Positions 8,901 through 15,241 of a DNA stretch of 22,006 bases are shown piece after piece. The position numbers and the translations under genes were made by a program. The first letter of the stretch is position 1. Each line of letters begins with the position of its first letter. The DNA comes from Lentisphaeria bacterium UBA1724 (lineage in GTDB: Bacteria > Verrucomicrobiota > Lentisphaeria > Oligosphaerales > Oligosphaeraceae), in NCBI GenBank assembly GCA_002315885.1, contig DCIO01000052.1, positions 1 through 22,006 of the forward strand, in the 5' to 3' direction. Below the pieces are notes generated by a model. The model ran no database searches, was not told where the DNA came from, and saw only the letters and a list, made by a program, of their open reading frames with translations.

Positions 8901-9533
8901 TGGAAAATTCAGGTATTCCAGGGGAATCTCGAAGGTGTTCAGGGTGACGGTTTCGTTGACGCCTTGCAGGGTGCCGAGGTAATGGCCATTCAGGTAGACT
9001 AAATCCCGCTCGGGTGCGTCATCCCCTGCGGTATTTTCCTGAGGGCTGGAATCGCAGTCAAAGCACGGGATGTAGAGTTTAGCGTTCTTCTCCATGATAC
9101 CGCGCTCGATCATCTTCTTGATTTCTGCTTCGGTGCCAAAGTAACGGTCGATGGGGAGAAGTGCGTTGTAGTGTCCGGAGGGTCCCCAGGTGACGACCTG
9201 CGTCCCTTCGTGATTGAGGAAGGAGACTTGCGTCTTGTAGGAGGTGTCGGTCTCCTGCGTGCCTCGGGTTAGGGAGAGGACCTGCTCCACAGGGGGATAG
9301 AATGCGTCGTTTCCCAGCTCGCCTACGAAAGGATCCGCACCCAAAAGAAGGCATACTGCTCCTAGGAAATAACAAAGAAGTATGTTTCTTCTTGTTCTTC
9401 GCCCTAAAGGGCTCACACAGGACAGAAGGGTCTCTTTGGGGGGCATGGCTTCCATGGGGCTGGTTCTTCGCCCTAAAGGGCTCACACAGGACAGAAGGGT
9501 CTCTATTTTTTTCATGGCTTCCATGGGGTTCAT
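5952..9533 (-). CDS. Large secreted lipase/esterase with C-terminal EF-hand-like module
   Basis: The product is 1193 residues. The N-terminus holds a 23-residue tandem duplication (about 3-48), then a signal-peptide core (RRNILLCYFLGAVCLLLGA, about 48-66). An alpha/beta-hydrolase lipase domain spans about 250-490: oxyanion HGW at 256-258, nucleophile Ser320 in VAHSKGG, acid Asp439 in GPNDGMV and His469 in KFDHSGIV. Immunoglobulin-like regions follow, one with the DDGQNGDTEAGDGIF motif typical of secreted choice-of-anchor domains. The last 57 residues start with a calcium-loop-like DTNADLTISQNE (1138-1149) and match the end of the neighbouring 339-residue protein. It probably hydrolyses esters outside the cytoplasm; the substrate is unknown. 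With ATG 9533 the gap to the upstream gene is only 5 bases, so they form one operon. The exact start is uncertain: inner ATG codons or the GTG in the second repeat could also serve. A run of eight C on the coding strand (6817-6824) could slip. Confidence 0.85.
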   Translation of the reverse strand: MNPMEAMKKIETLLSCVSPLGRRTSPMEAMPPKETLLSCVSPLGRRTRRNILLCYFLGAVCLLLGADPFVGELGNDAFYPPVEQVLSLTRGTQETDTSYKTQVSFLNHEGTQVVTWGPSGHYNALLPIDRYFGTEAEIKKMIERGIMEKNAKLYIPCFDCDSSPQENTAGDDAPERDLVYLNGHYLGTLQGVNETVTLNTFEIPLEYLNFPKYPGSQAVNRLMILVDTANDHQVWYLGQLWQMLVIEAPPPVLLVHGWTNQQDTLAEFSQNLSHILGIPSTLAEVSADHSPHANAVQLQADLARLTAQWGVDQFNIVAHSKGGLDTRVLIDENGLHSDYVYKALQVATPNRGSLFADAALAPVGVKQKAYAWVAATFENGTEASPSFTSLTVENCIRFNEIYNTPVCPLHTITGQVATKDLSASYRTLAKFVELPGPNDGMVTVESAHALNTAISASPLSETGSSKFDHSGIVRKGSPEVIEAFQEFLQEKPDTQYEFPPYRDTSFATRGENAPDASFNATQETQAVVLTSGKIHEREFALLSGGNTTIGLFPCPPNTCGEILLPDGKTTIAMTAEALPEFIAGEANILTAELPDAQPGKYRLRIDCTTTTKDALAKILVKEEKVSFAVEMWTEETIPPSPTPLVTARCTYQGEPIAGPGLTFTLRGTKADDTTSTPLEFTMRDDGQNGDTEAGDGIFSCQFLPTEYGYWDLETEVMGEYAGNPFSRYATARIPISNATASILTPLTETTEFPIGAITLPCFTFAAETSVHQPGRYGLTAELTTPTGTVISTASTQWISHKPESHSCLLTFPTDRIVVLHEDGPWTLQNLRLSLMGDCDTPAPPITLAISDFTQETDWTKYSQIAKYDFAIRLLGTGTEAVLANTPNLFHVLEVRLDTDVVGTPPPHLDIQARVMPTTGTTGGFAEGELVPTERGYQAVIRLGADAIQSLEERNSFVIQDCTGKFFDEDGFPHEVKLPGVYTTQEYQCSPFQYPTESKLIHPEDGLQIHLEETPDDEGFYKLRIQYPLPEKELLEGEDSSSIQDDMETYFVCIPADPMDFIQLEGCVYMNFHTIRGKYLNVTDKIQKTDNALTVTVRIKKSEACFEEYDIPNLFALQIFQYPTREFPAECHTILHPFDTNADLTISQNELDAGRTEWTKDNASPQTLLEALELSQGCTYLYDNTTGQFHPVIH
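9391..9528. repeat. 69-bp in-frame tandem duplication
   Basis: Copies at 9391-9459 and 9460-9528 differ mainly in an eight-base stretch after GGGTCTCT. Each contains the palindrome GCCCTAAAGGGC. Because 69 is a multiple of three, both are translated in the lipase frame, giving two copies of ETLLSCVSPLGRRT before the signal peptide. It may be an intergenic palindromic element that became part of the coding sequence. Confidence 0.85.
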
Positions 9534-9538
9534 AGGTC

Positions 9539-10558
9539 TCAGGGGTAGTATGGGTAGTAGCGGTCGGTGTAGTAATCGTATTCGTAGGTCGTGGCGTCAC
9601 AGAGGTCGATTGCTTCCAGGAGGAATTGCGGCGAGGTCTTGCCATTTATCCAGAGTTCTTGGCCGCCATCCAGCTCGCTTTTGGTGAGTTGGAGATTTGC
9701 ATTGGTATCAAAGGGGTGGACGACTACCGCGTCGGTGTCAACGAAATCCTGGTTGGCGTCGTGGTAAAAGAGAATGAGGTAGATGAAGTCCTCTGGGGAA
9801 TCCGTGCCGAAGTCATTACCATTCCACTGGATGCCTGCCTGGAGAACGAGTGATTCGTCAGGATCGAGGTTTTTGTCGCCATCGCCCTGGGTAAGGAGAT
9901 ACGTCTTTGCGGTTTCTGTGGCATCGTATCCCCTGTAGGTCGGGGTGTTGAAAAGTCTTGCGGGGATTTCATCAAAGGAGATATCTTCCAGGAGCGTGTC
10001 GATGCCGATGGCGTAGCCGTCAAAGACCGTGTTTTCACGAAAGAGGAACTCTGGCAGACTGGTGGATTTTGAGGGACATGTGAAGCCAATTGTGGCGGTG
10101 TATTCGCCTAGATTGACAAGCAGGCCGTTGTCCCGTGAGAGGAGTGTGGATTGGCAAATGGGCCGGAATTGTCCGATGGTGTATTCCTGGGTGGCGTAGG
10201 CGCCAGGGATGGAGGCAAATCCATCGGGAGTGAGGATGCGCAGGTTGTCCAGGAGGAAAATGCCTTCTTCGTCGTAGTGGCTTAGTGTCGTGGTGGCAAA
10301 GGAGAAGATGCCGACGCCATTCTCGTCAATGTCGGTTGCGTATGTGCCGATGGTGCGTCCGCTGGGCAATCGGAGGTCGCAGTATACCGCGCGGGGCTCC
10401 AAGTCATCGGAGGTGAAACGGAGTGTGACCCGGAGGAGTTCGTAGGCATTCGGTGGCCAGCTGGATGGGGTGACAAGGCAGTCCTCACCAGAAAAGGTCG
10501 TGCTGGCGGAAAGGATGGCGCAAAGGAGGCAGAGTAGGGCGGAAATGCGTGTGGTCAT
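9539..10558 (-). CDS. Secreted protein of unknown function with C-terminal EF-hand-like module
   Basis: The product is 339 residues. A signal peptide (MTTRISALLCLLCAILSAST) is clear. No catalytic domain is recognised. The middle is beta-rich. The C-terminal half is related to the end of the adjacent lipase: PGAYATQEY here matches PGVYTTQEY there, and the final 57 residues (from FDTNANLQLTKSELDGG) align without a gap at about 44 percent identity by eye. That module has a degenerate calcium-loop pattern, a conserved Trp, an LLEA helix and a TYxYD ending. The chain finishes in an aromatic YYTDRYYPYYP. The lipase gene begins 5 bases downstream, so the two are probably one operon. No ribosome binding site is visible. 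It could be a structural or binding partner of the lipase, or a truncated paralogue that lost its catalytic part; I cannot choose between these. Confidence 0.8.
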   Translation of the reverse strand: MTTRISALLCLLCAILSASTTFSGEDCLVTPSSWPPNAYELLRVTLRFTSDDLEPRAVYCDLRLPSGRTIGTYATDIDENGVGIFSFATTTLSHYDEEGIFLLDNLRILTPDGFASIPGAYATQEYTIGQFRPICQSTLLSRDNGLLVNLGEYTATIGFTCPSKSTSLPEFLFRENTVFDGYAIGIDTLLEDISFDEIPARLFNTPTYRGYDATETAKTYLLTQGDGDKNLDPDESLVLQAGIQWNGNDFGTDSPEDFIYLILFYHDANQDFVDTDAVVVHPFDTNANLQLTKSELDGGQELWINGKTSPQFLLEAIDLCDATTYEYDYYTDRYYPYYP

Positions 10559-10655
10559 AGTTTGGATGATGAGGGTAAATGGATGGGGATGAAAAATAAA
10601 TCTGTCGCGAGAGAAAAGATAATGTTTCGTATAAATAAATCTACTTGAAAATCAG

Positions 10656-10729
10656 AAAGTTATAAATTTTATAACTTTTGTGCAGTTGTGTGTAATTTTC
10701 CTGCGTAAAGTTCCCGAAACTGCACAAAA
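10656..10729. repeat. Two overlapping inverted repeats upstream of the secreted-protein operon
   Basis: The first is a 10-bp perfect palindrome with a 3-base centre (AAAGTTATAA at 10656-10665, TTATAACTTT at 10669-10678). The second is a perfect 12-bp inverted repeat (TTTTGTGCAGTT at 10676-10687, AACTGCACAAAA at 10718-10729) around 30 bases. CTGCACA occurs again at 10789-10795. They lie in the 256-base gap between mgtC and the 339-residue gene. They could be operator sites or RNA structures; neither is a standard terminator because the trailing U-run is poor. Confidence 0.6.
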
Positions 10730-10814
10730 TAGTGTGGTTTTTTCGGGCAATAGAAGCCCCTGATCTCAGCTAATGGGCCTGAAATATTCTGCACATTGCC
10801 AATTTGGGAGCGTC

Positions 10815-11513
10815 TTAGGTATGAATAGAGTATGATAGGATGCGATTATGAACGGGGGCGAGTGCGTCCACGATTTCGGTGGCGATTTTGATCTCCGATT
10901 TTTTGGAGAATACCTCGACTCGTGCCTCGATCTCAATATGGTTATTTTCCTGGTTGGAAACGATTGACGCGTCGTGCATTTTCATATTGGGGATCTTTTC
11001 CAGACAATGATGCACTTTGTCCAAATCCTCCTCTGTGGCAATCGCCAGTTTGATTTTCAAGTATTGTGAGCGCACGAAGCACTTCTCTACGCTCTTGAGG
11101 GCGATGAGGATCAGCACAATGAGTGCGGTGGCGACGATGGCGATGACGTGGAAGCCCACGGCGGCGGTCATGCCGATTGCGGCGGCCAGCCACAGGCATG
11201 CGGCGGAGGTCAGTCCTCGGATTGAGAGGCCCTCGTGGATAATGGTTCCCGCACCCAGGAAGCCGATGCCGCTGACGACTTGTGCGGCGATGCGTCCGAT
11301 GTCGCCGTGCTGCCCATCGATGAGCAGATTGACACGCATGGAAATCAGGGTGAATAGCGCCGCTCCTGCGCTGACGAGCAGGTGTGTTCGAATGCCCGCG
11401 TTTCGCCCGCGGATATCCCGTTCCATTCCAATGAGCGCACCCAATATGGCGGCCAGGCAGAAACGGAAAAGCATTGTTCCGGCGTCAAGATTGTTCCCTA
11501 GCAGAAAATCCAT
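10815..11513 (-). CDS. MgtC/SapB family membrane protein
   Basis: The product is 232 residues. The N-terminal 140 residues hold four to five hydrophobic helices with the MgtC signature: GALIGMERDIRGRNAGIRTH at 25-44 and RIAAQVVSGIGFLGAGTI at 74-91. A C-terminal soluble domain (about 145-232) resembles the ACT-like domain of longer family members. The protein sits in the cytoplasmic membrane. Relatives help cells cope with low magnesium and, in pathogens, inhibit the F-type ATP synthase; the role in this organism is not shown. AAGGA at 11523-11527, 9 bases before ATG 11513, supports the start. No magnesium-responsive leader was recognised. The neighbours do not suggest a shared pathway. Confidence 0.92.
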   Translation of the reverse strand: MDFLLGNNLDAGTMLFRFCLAAILGALIGMERDIRGRNAGIRTHLLVSAGAALFTLISMRVNLLIDGQHGDIGRIAAQVVSGIGFLGAGTIIHEGLSIRGLTSAACLWLAAAIGMTAAVGFHVIAIVATALIVLILIALKSVEKCFVRSQYLKIKLAIATEEDLDKVHHCLEKIPNMKMHDASIVSNQENNHIEIEARVEVFSKKSEIKIATEIVDALAPVHNRILSYSIHT

Positions 11514-11549
11514 TTCGTGTATTCCTTGTAGTTCCAGCGGGGCAGGTGG

Positions 11550-11619
11550 TTATTTCATTTTGACCAGCGTGTATTGGGCGGGGCCATTGCCGAGTTTCAT
11601 CGCATGGTCTATGGTATTG
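11550..11619 (-). pseudogene. 3' remnant of a second DUF362 gene
   Basis: These 70 bases match 3159-3228, the end of the intact DUF362 gene, at 57 of 70 positions without a gap. Translated, 17 of 22 terminal residues agree (NTIDHAMKLG, then QY, LV and a final MK before TAA). Similarity stops abruptly upstream, 18 bases before the stop codon of the BspA-like gene. An ATG three codons upstream would allow a 25-residue peptide, but no ribosome binding site is seen. It is best read as a relic of a deleted or rearranged paralogue. Confidence 0.8.
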
Positions 11620-11636
11620 GCGGGCATTTTTTCGGG

Positions 11637-14309
11637 TTATCGTAACGCCCCCATCGGGGTGCCTGTAATCGTGAGAGGGGTTTCTTCTTCCACATGAATC
11701 CAGCAGGAGTTACCGCCTTCGATGTCTTCCATTTGCAGGTAGATGCTCTTCTCCGAGTCAATGGAATAGGGGTGTAAAGCGAGAATGCGTTCTTTGGACT
11801 CATCATCTATTTTCAGAACGATGGCGACGAGTTGCCAGCCGGGCTGCAGGATGTATGTATACTCCATTTCGGAATTGTTGAACACCTGTGGCTGTGCGTC
11901 GATGGTGAAGTCTTGTGTGTAGAGTTGGTCGTTAAATTCATAGGAAGCCTTGACGCCAATGGGTGTATTCTTTTTGACGTCGGCAACACTGAGATGTCCG
12001 TCTTCTGTAATGGTGGCCACATTGTTTCCGCTGATGAGTTCCCAGGTCGGGTATATTTCGATTGTGGAACCGTCGAAGTAGGTCATCACGGCCGTGAGGT
12101 CGAGGGAGCCTCCTGCGGCTACGAAAGTATCCCCAGAAATGGCAATCGGATCGTTGGTAAGACCAATGACGGATATGGTTTTGGTGGCGGTAAAGGATTT
12201 TTCATTGACGGAATAGGTGGCTTTGACAGTGACAGCCCTCTTGCCGGTGAAATTTCCAAGGCTTAGGAGTCCGCTTTGAGAGACGCTGCCGTAGGTGGAG
12301 CCATAGGTGATTTCCCAGGTGGCTTCGATTTCCTTCTCGCGATTGTCATCCAACAGTGCGATGGCGGTAAGCTGGATGGCTTCGCCAGATTTTGCGCTGT
12401 CTTCCCCTAGAATCTGAATGGATTTTGGCGTTGGAATCCGTGTGTAGACTACAGGATAATATCCCCAGTACGTATCATCTTCGCCGAAGTCATCCACGTA
12501 GATTGTGGGATCAGAATTCCAAAAACTGAATGTCTCTTCCGGCAGCCCATTGGGGAAGTAGACTTTCGTGATGTTGTCGCAATTCCAGAAATCATCACTA
12601 CGGATAGAGGAATTTTCTATCCGGACAATAGATAGTGCGTCACAGTCGTGAATGGCATCGAATTCCAGTCGCTCGACAGAGGCAGGTATGATCATTTCTG
12701 TGAGGTCGGATACGCCGTTGAAGGCATTAGGCATCACCTCATGGGTTCCACTGGGTATGGTGAATGTTTTCCCTGGTTTGGCAGGGGGGTAGCAGAGCAG
12801 GGAAGTCCGTTCTACGGATTCGTGCTCCTCGTCTTCTTCGTATAAGTAGTGCCTATAGAGAACGCCATCCACTGCCTTCAGGTTGCTGTTGCTTGAGAAA
12901 ACGGAAATCTCTTCCAGGGAAGGAATGTCACAGAATACTTCTATAGCATAAATGTCAACGTAGGTCGGAATGACGATTTTTTTGATTTCCCCTTGCGCGT
13001 CACGGAAGGCATGATTGTCAATTGCCACGACATAAGTATTATCAATTCTCTTGGGGATGCGGACGCATGTGTCGCTGCCATGGTAGCCGGTTATGATATA
13101 TCCCCATTGCCAGCCCCATTCACTTTCCCATCCATAATCTTCATAATCAAAATCTTTCTCATCCGAGTAATCATAAATGTCGAAATCGAAGGCTTCCTCC
13201 GCGCCTTCGGGAATTTCACCGAGGAAAGTTACCTTTTCTTTTGTCAGATTCGGACACCATCCAAAGGAATAAGGGCCCAGGTAAGTAACGCTCGCGGGGA
13301 AGGTGACACTTGTGATTTCCGCTTCCTCAAACGCACTTTCCTCAATTCGCTTTAGGGTATTCGGAAAAGAGACTGAAGTTAATCCTGTGCTGAATTCAAA
13401 AGCCCATTTGCCAATTGTTTCCACGCCAACTGGAACAGAGTAGCTCACTCCGGTTTTCCCCGCTGGATACTTGATAAGAGTTTTCTTGTCGGCTGAGAAT
13501 AAAACGCCATTTTGGGCAACAAATTTCGTGTTCCCTTTTGCGACGGAAATGGAGGAAAGATTCTCGCAGTCATCAAAAACAGACCCTGGACAAAATGTTA
13601 GGTTTTTGGGAAGGGTTATGGTCGATAGTTTCGTTTCCTCAAAGGCCCATCCCCAGATTTTCGTTAAGGAATCCGGCAAGGAGATGGAGGATAAGTTCTT
13701 GCAGTCCTCAAAGCACATGTAGCCAATTTCCTGGAGCCCGGAAGGAAGGATTATGTTGGTTAATTGTTTACACTCAGAGAAAGCCTCGTGGAAGATGTAT
13801 TTTGTCGTGTCAGGGACCGTGTACGTGGTTTGTTTTTTTGCGGGTGGATAACAAATCAGAGTAGTCTTGTCCTTACTGAACAGCACACCGTCCACAGAGG
13901 TTAGGTATTCATTGGCTGGGTCAACCAGGATTGTGTCGACTTTATCCTGGTCTTCCTCGTAAGTAACAGGCTCTAATCCCTCGAAATCGTCATCAAATTC
14001 TTCGTCGTCATATCCATAATCACCCCATTTTAGGAAAACACCTGCGCCGGAGACTTTATATCCGTCGAGTTTTGCGGGGATAGTGATTGTCGTTACATTC
14101 TCATCGAGATTATTGCATCCGACGATAATCGCCGTGTTATCTTCAGCGATAATCCACCGGAAGGTTTCATTTTCACAAATCATCGACCAAAATTTACTGT
14201 CGTCTATCCTCGGCGGTTCTGGCATGGCGGCAAAGAACGACGTGGATAGAGTCACGACAAAGACGAAAACCAGGAGAATTTTTAGAGTATTTCGCATGAG
14301 GAAGTCCAT
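11637..14309 (-). CDS. BspA-like leucine-rich repeat surface protein with Ig-like domains
   Basis: The product is about 890 residues from ATG 14309; ATG 14297 is an equally good start. A signal peptide covers MRNTLKILLVFVFVVTLSTS. Most of the N-terminal two thirds are LRR_5 (BspA/Treponema pallidum type) repeats, for example LTNIILPSGLQEIGYMCFED, interleaved with VDGVLFSKDKTTLICYPP-type units. Two acidic, aromatic insertions interrupt the repeats. Two bacterial Ig-like regions follow (from TPKSIQILGED, and from DPIAISGDTF). The end is a small domain starting GWQLVAIVLKID with CWIHVEEETPLTITG. It is expected at the cell surface, in adhesion or ligand binding; the target is unknown. No LPXTG, type IX sorting signal or EF-hand module was seen at its end. 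It stands alone between the SGNH gene (divergent) and the DUF362 relic. No ribosome binding site is visible at either start. Confidence 0.87.
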   Translation of the reverse strand: MDFLMRNTLKILLVFVFVVTLSTSFFAAMPEPPRIDDSKFWSMICENETFRWIIAEDNTAIIVGCNNLDENVTTITIPAKLDGYKVSGAGVFLKWGDYGYDDEEFDDDFEGLEPVTYEEDQDKVDTILVDPANEYLTSVDGVLFSKDKTTLICYPPAKKQTTYTVPDTTKYIFHEAFSECKQLTNIILPSGLQEIGYMCFEDCKNLSSISLPDSLTKIWGWAFEETKLSTITLPKNLTFCPGSVFDDCENLSSISVAKGNTKFVAQNGVLFSADKKTLIKYPAGKTGVSYSVPVGVETIGKWAFEFSTGLTSVSFPNTLKRIEESAFEEAEITSVTFPASVTYLGPYSFGWCPNLTKEKVTFLGEIPEGAEEAFDFDIYDYSDEKDFDYEDYGWESEWGWQWGYIITGYHGSDTCVRIPKRIDNTYVVAIDNHAFRDAQGEIKKIVIPTYVDIYAIEVFCDIPSLEEISVFSSNSNLKAVDGVLYRHYLYEEDEEHESVERTSLLCYPPAKPGKTFTIPSGTHEVMPNAFNGVSDLTEMIIPASVERLEFDAIHDCDALSIVRIENSSIRSDDFWNCDNITKVYFPNGLPEETFSFWNSDPTIYVDDFGEDDTYWGYYPVVYTRIPTPKSIQILGEDSAKSGEAIQLTAIALLDDNREKEIEATWEITYGSTYGSVSQSGLLSLGNFTGKRAVTVKATYSVNEKSFTATKTISVIGLTNDPIAISGDTFVAAGGSLDLTAVMTYFDGSTIEIYPTWELISGNNVATITEDGHLSVADVKKNTPIGVKASYEFNDQLYTQDFTIDAQPQVFNNSEMEYTYILQPGWQLVAIVLKIDDESKERILALHPYSIDSEKSIYLQMEDIEGGNSCWIHVEEETPLTITGTPMGALR

Positions 14310-14470
14310 TGTTTTGTTGTATATGCGATTGTATTTCTTAAAGCATATTAGTGAACGCAGGTAATAAAGCATACGGATATATATTTGCAGGGATAGAATA
14401 TGTATTTCCCCGGAAAAATGTAGCGAGTTGAAGAAGTTTATTCAATTGCACAATCAAGAAACATTATCTT

Positions 14471-14563
14471 AATCAAACATTTTGATTATCCACACCAGCC
14501 GTCAGAAACTGGTAATGGAAGTGCTCCCGTCAATGTCCTGGAGAAAAACAAGGCTTCTGACGG
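14471..14563 (+). promoter_or_regulatory. Palindromes in the leader region of the SGNH gene
   Basis: The divergent region 14310-14603 has no gene. It holds a perfect palindrome AATCAAA-CAT-TTTGATT (14471-14487) and a 9-bp inverted repeat CCGTCAGAA (14499-14507) / TTCTGACGG (14555-14563) with 47 bases between. Eight C residues follow at 14579-14586, close to the ribosome binding site AGGAG (14594-14598). They could be an operator and a structured leader; no known riboswitch was recognised. Promoter boxes are not convincing. Confidence 0.4.
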
Positions 14564-14603
14564 GCATCGTTCTACAATCCCCCCCCTTCATTTAGGAGTC
14601 ATC

Positions 14604-15218
14604 ATGTTGGATTTTTCGGAAGTATTTCTTGCGTCGGGCGACAAGGTCATTTGTTTTGGCGACAGCATTACCGAGGCTGGCGGATATGTGGTTGAATTAC
14701 AGAAGCGCTGTCCCCAATACACATTCGTCAATGGTGGGCGGAGTGGCGACAAGACGCCCTGGGCGCTGACGCGCTTCGTCAATGCGGTGCTGGACCAGAA
14801 GCCCGACGCGTTGCTGATTTATCTCGGCGCCAATGATGCCGCCATCGGCCGTAGCATTTGGGGAGACGAACCCATGGTGACTCCCGAGACCTACCGCTGC
14901 AATCTGGTTTGGATGGCCTATTTGGCCAGGCAGGCGGGCATCCAGAAGATATCCTTTGCCACGCCATTGCAGTGCTTCGAAGGGGAACACTACCTCCGCC
15001 ACGGCGATATTCTGCGGAGCTACTGCCTGCAGGCACGTGAGGCCGCGGATATTGCGAAAGCGCGGCTGGTGCCATTGGATGCCATGTCGGAGCGCGTCCG
15101 CAACGGCGCCCCCGCCACGGAGTATATCCTGACTCGCGATGGCACCCACCCCACCGAGGAGGGACACCGCCTCATCGCACAGGAAATCATCGACGCCTGG
15201 AAACTGCCGACGGAGTAA
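14604..15218 (+). CDS. SGNH/GDSL-family hydrolase
   Basis: The product is 204 residues, a typical size for a single-domain SGNH esterase. The family blocks are all present: block I FGDSIT with nucleophile Ser21, block II glycine in VNGG (about 42-45), block III GAND with Asn77, and block V DGTHP with Asp179 and His182. No signal peptide is present, so it probably acts in the cytoplasm. Such enzymes remove acetyl or acyl groups from sugars or lipids; a carbohydrate esterase would fit the facing GH31 gene, but the substrate is not shown. AGGAG 5 bases before ATG 14604 supports the start. It converges on the GH31 gene with only 23 bases between them and no obvious terminator. Confidence 0.9.
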   Translation: MLDFSEVFLASGDKVICFGDSITEAGGYVVELQKRCPQYTFVNGGRSGDKTPWALTRFVNAVLDQKPDALLIYLGANDAAIGRSIWGDEPMVTPETYRCNLVWMAYLARQAGIQKISFATPLQCFEGEHYLRHGDILRSYCLQAREAADIAKARLVPLDAMSERVRNGAPATEYILTRDGTHPTEEGHRLIAQEIIDAWKLPTE

Positions 15219-15241
15219 TCCAGATTCTCGATTCTAGGGAG

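Noticed and set aside
10616..14470. Shared 13-mer GAAACATTATCTT (minus strand 10628-10616 and plus strand 14458-14470), both in upstream regions
   Set aside because: Several 13-mer matches are expected by chance in 22 kb on both strands; without more copies it is not evidence for a common promoter.
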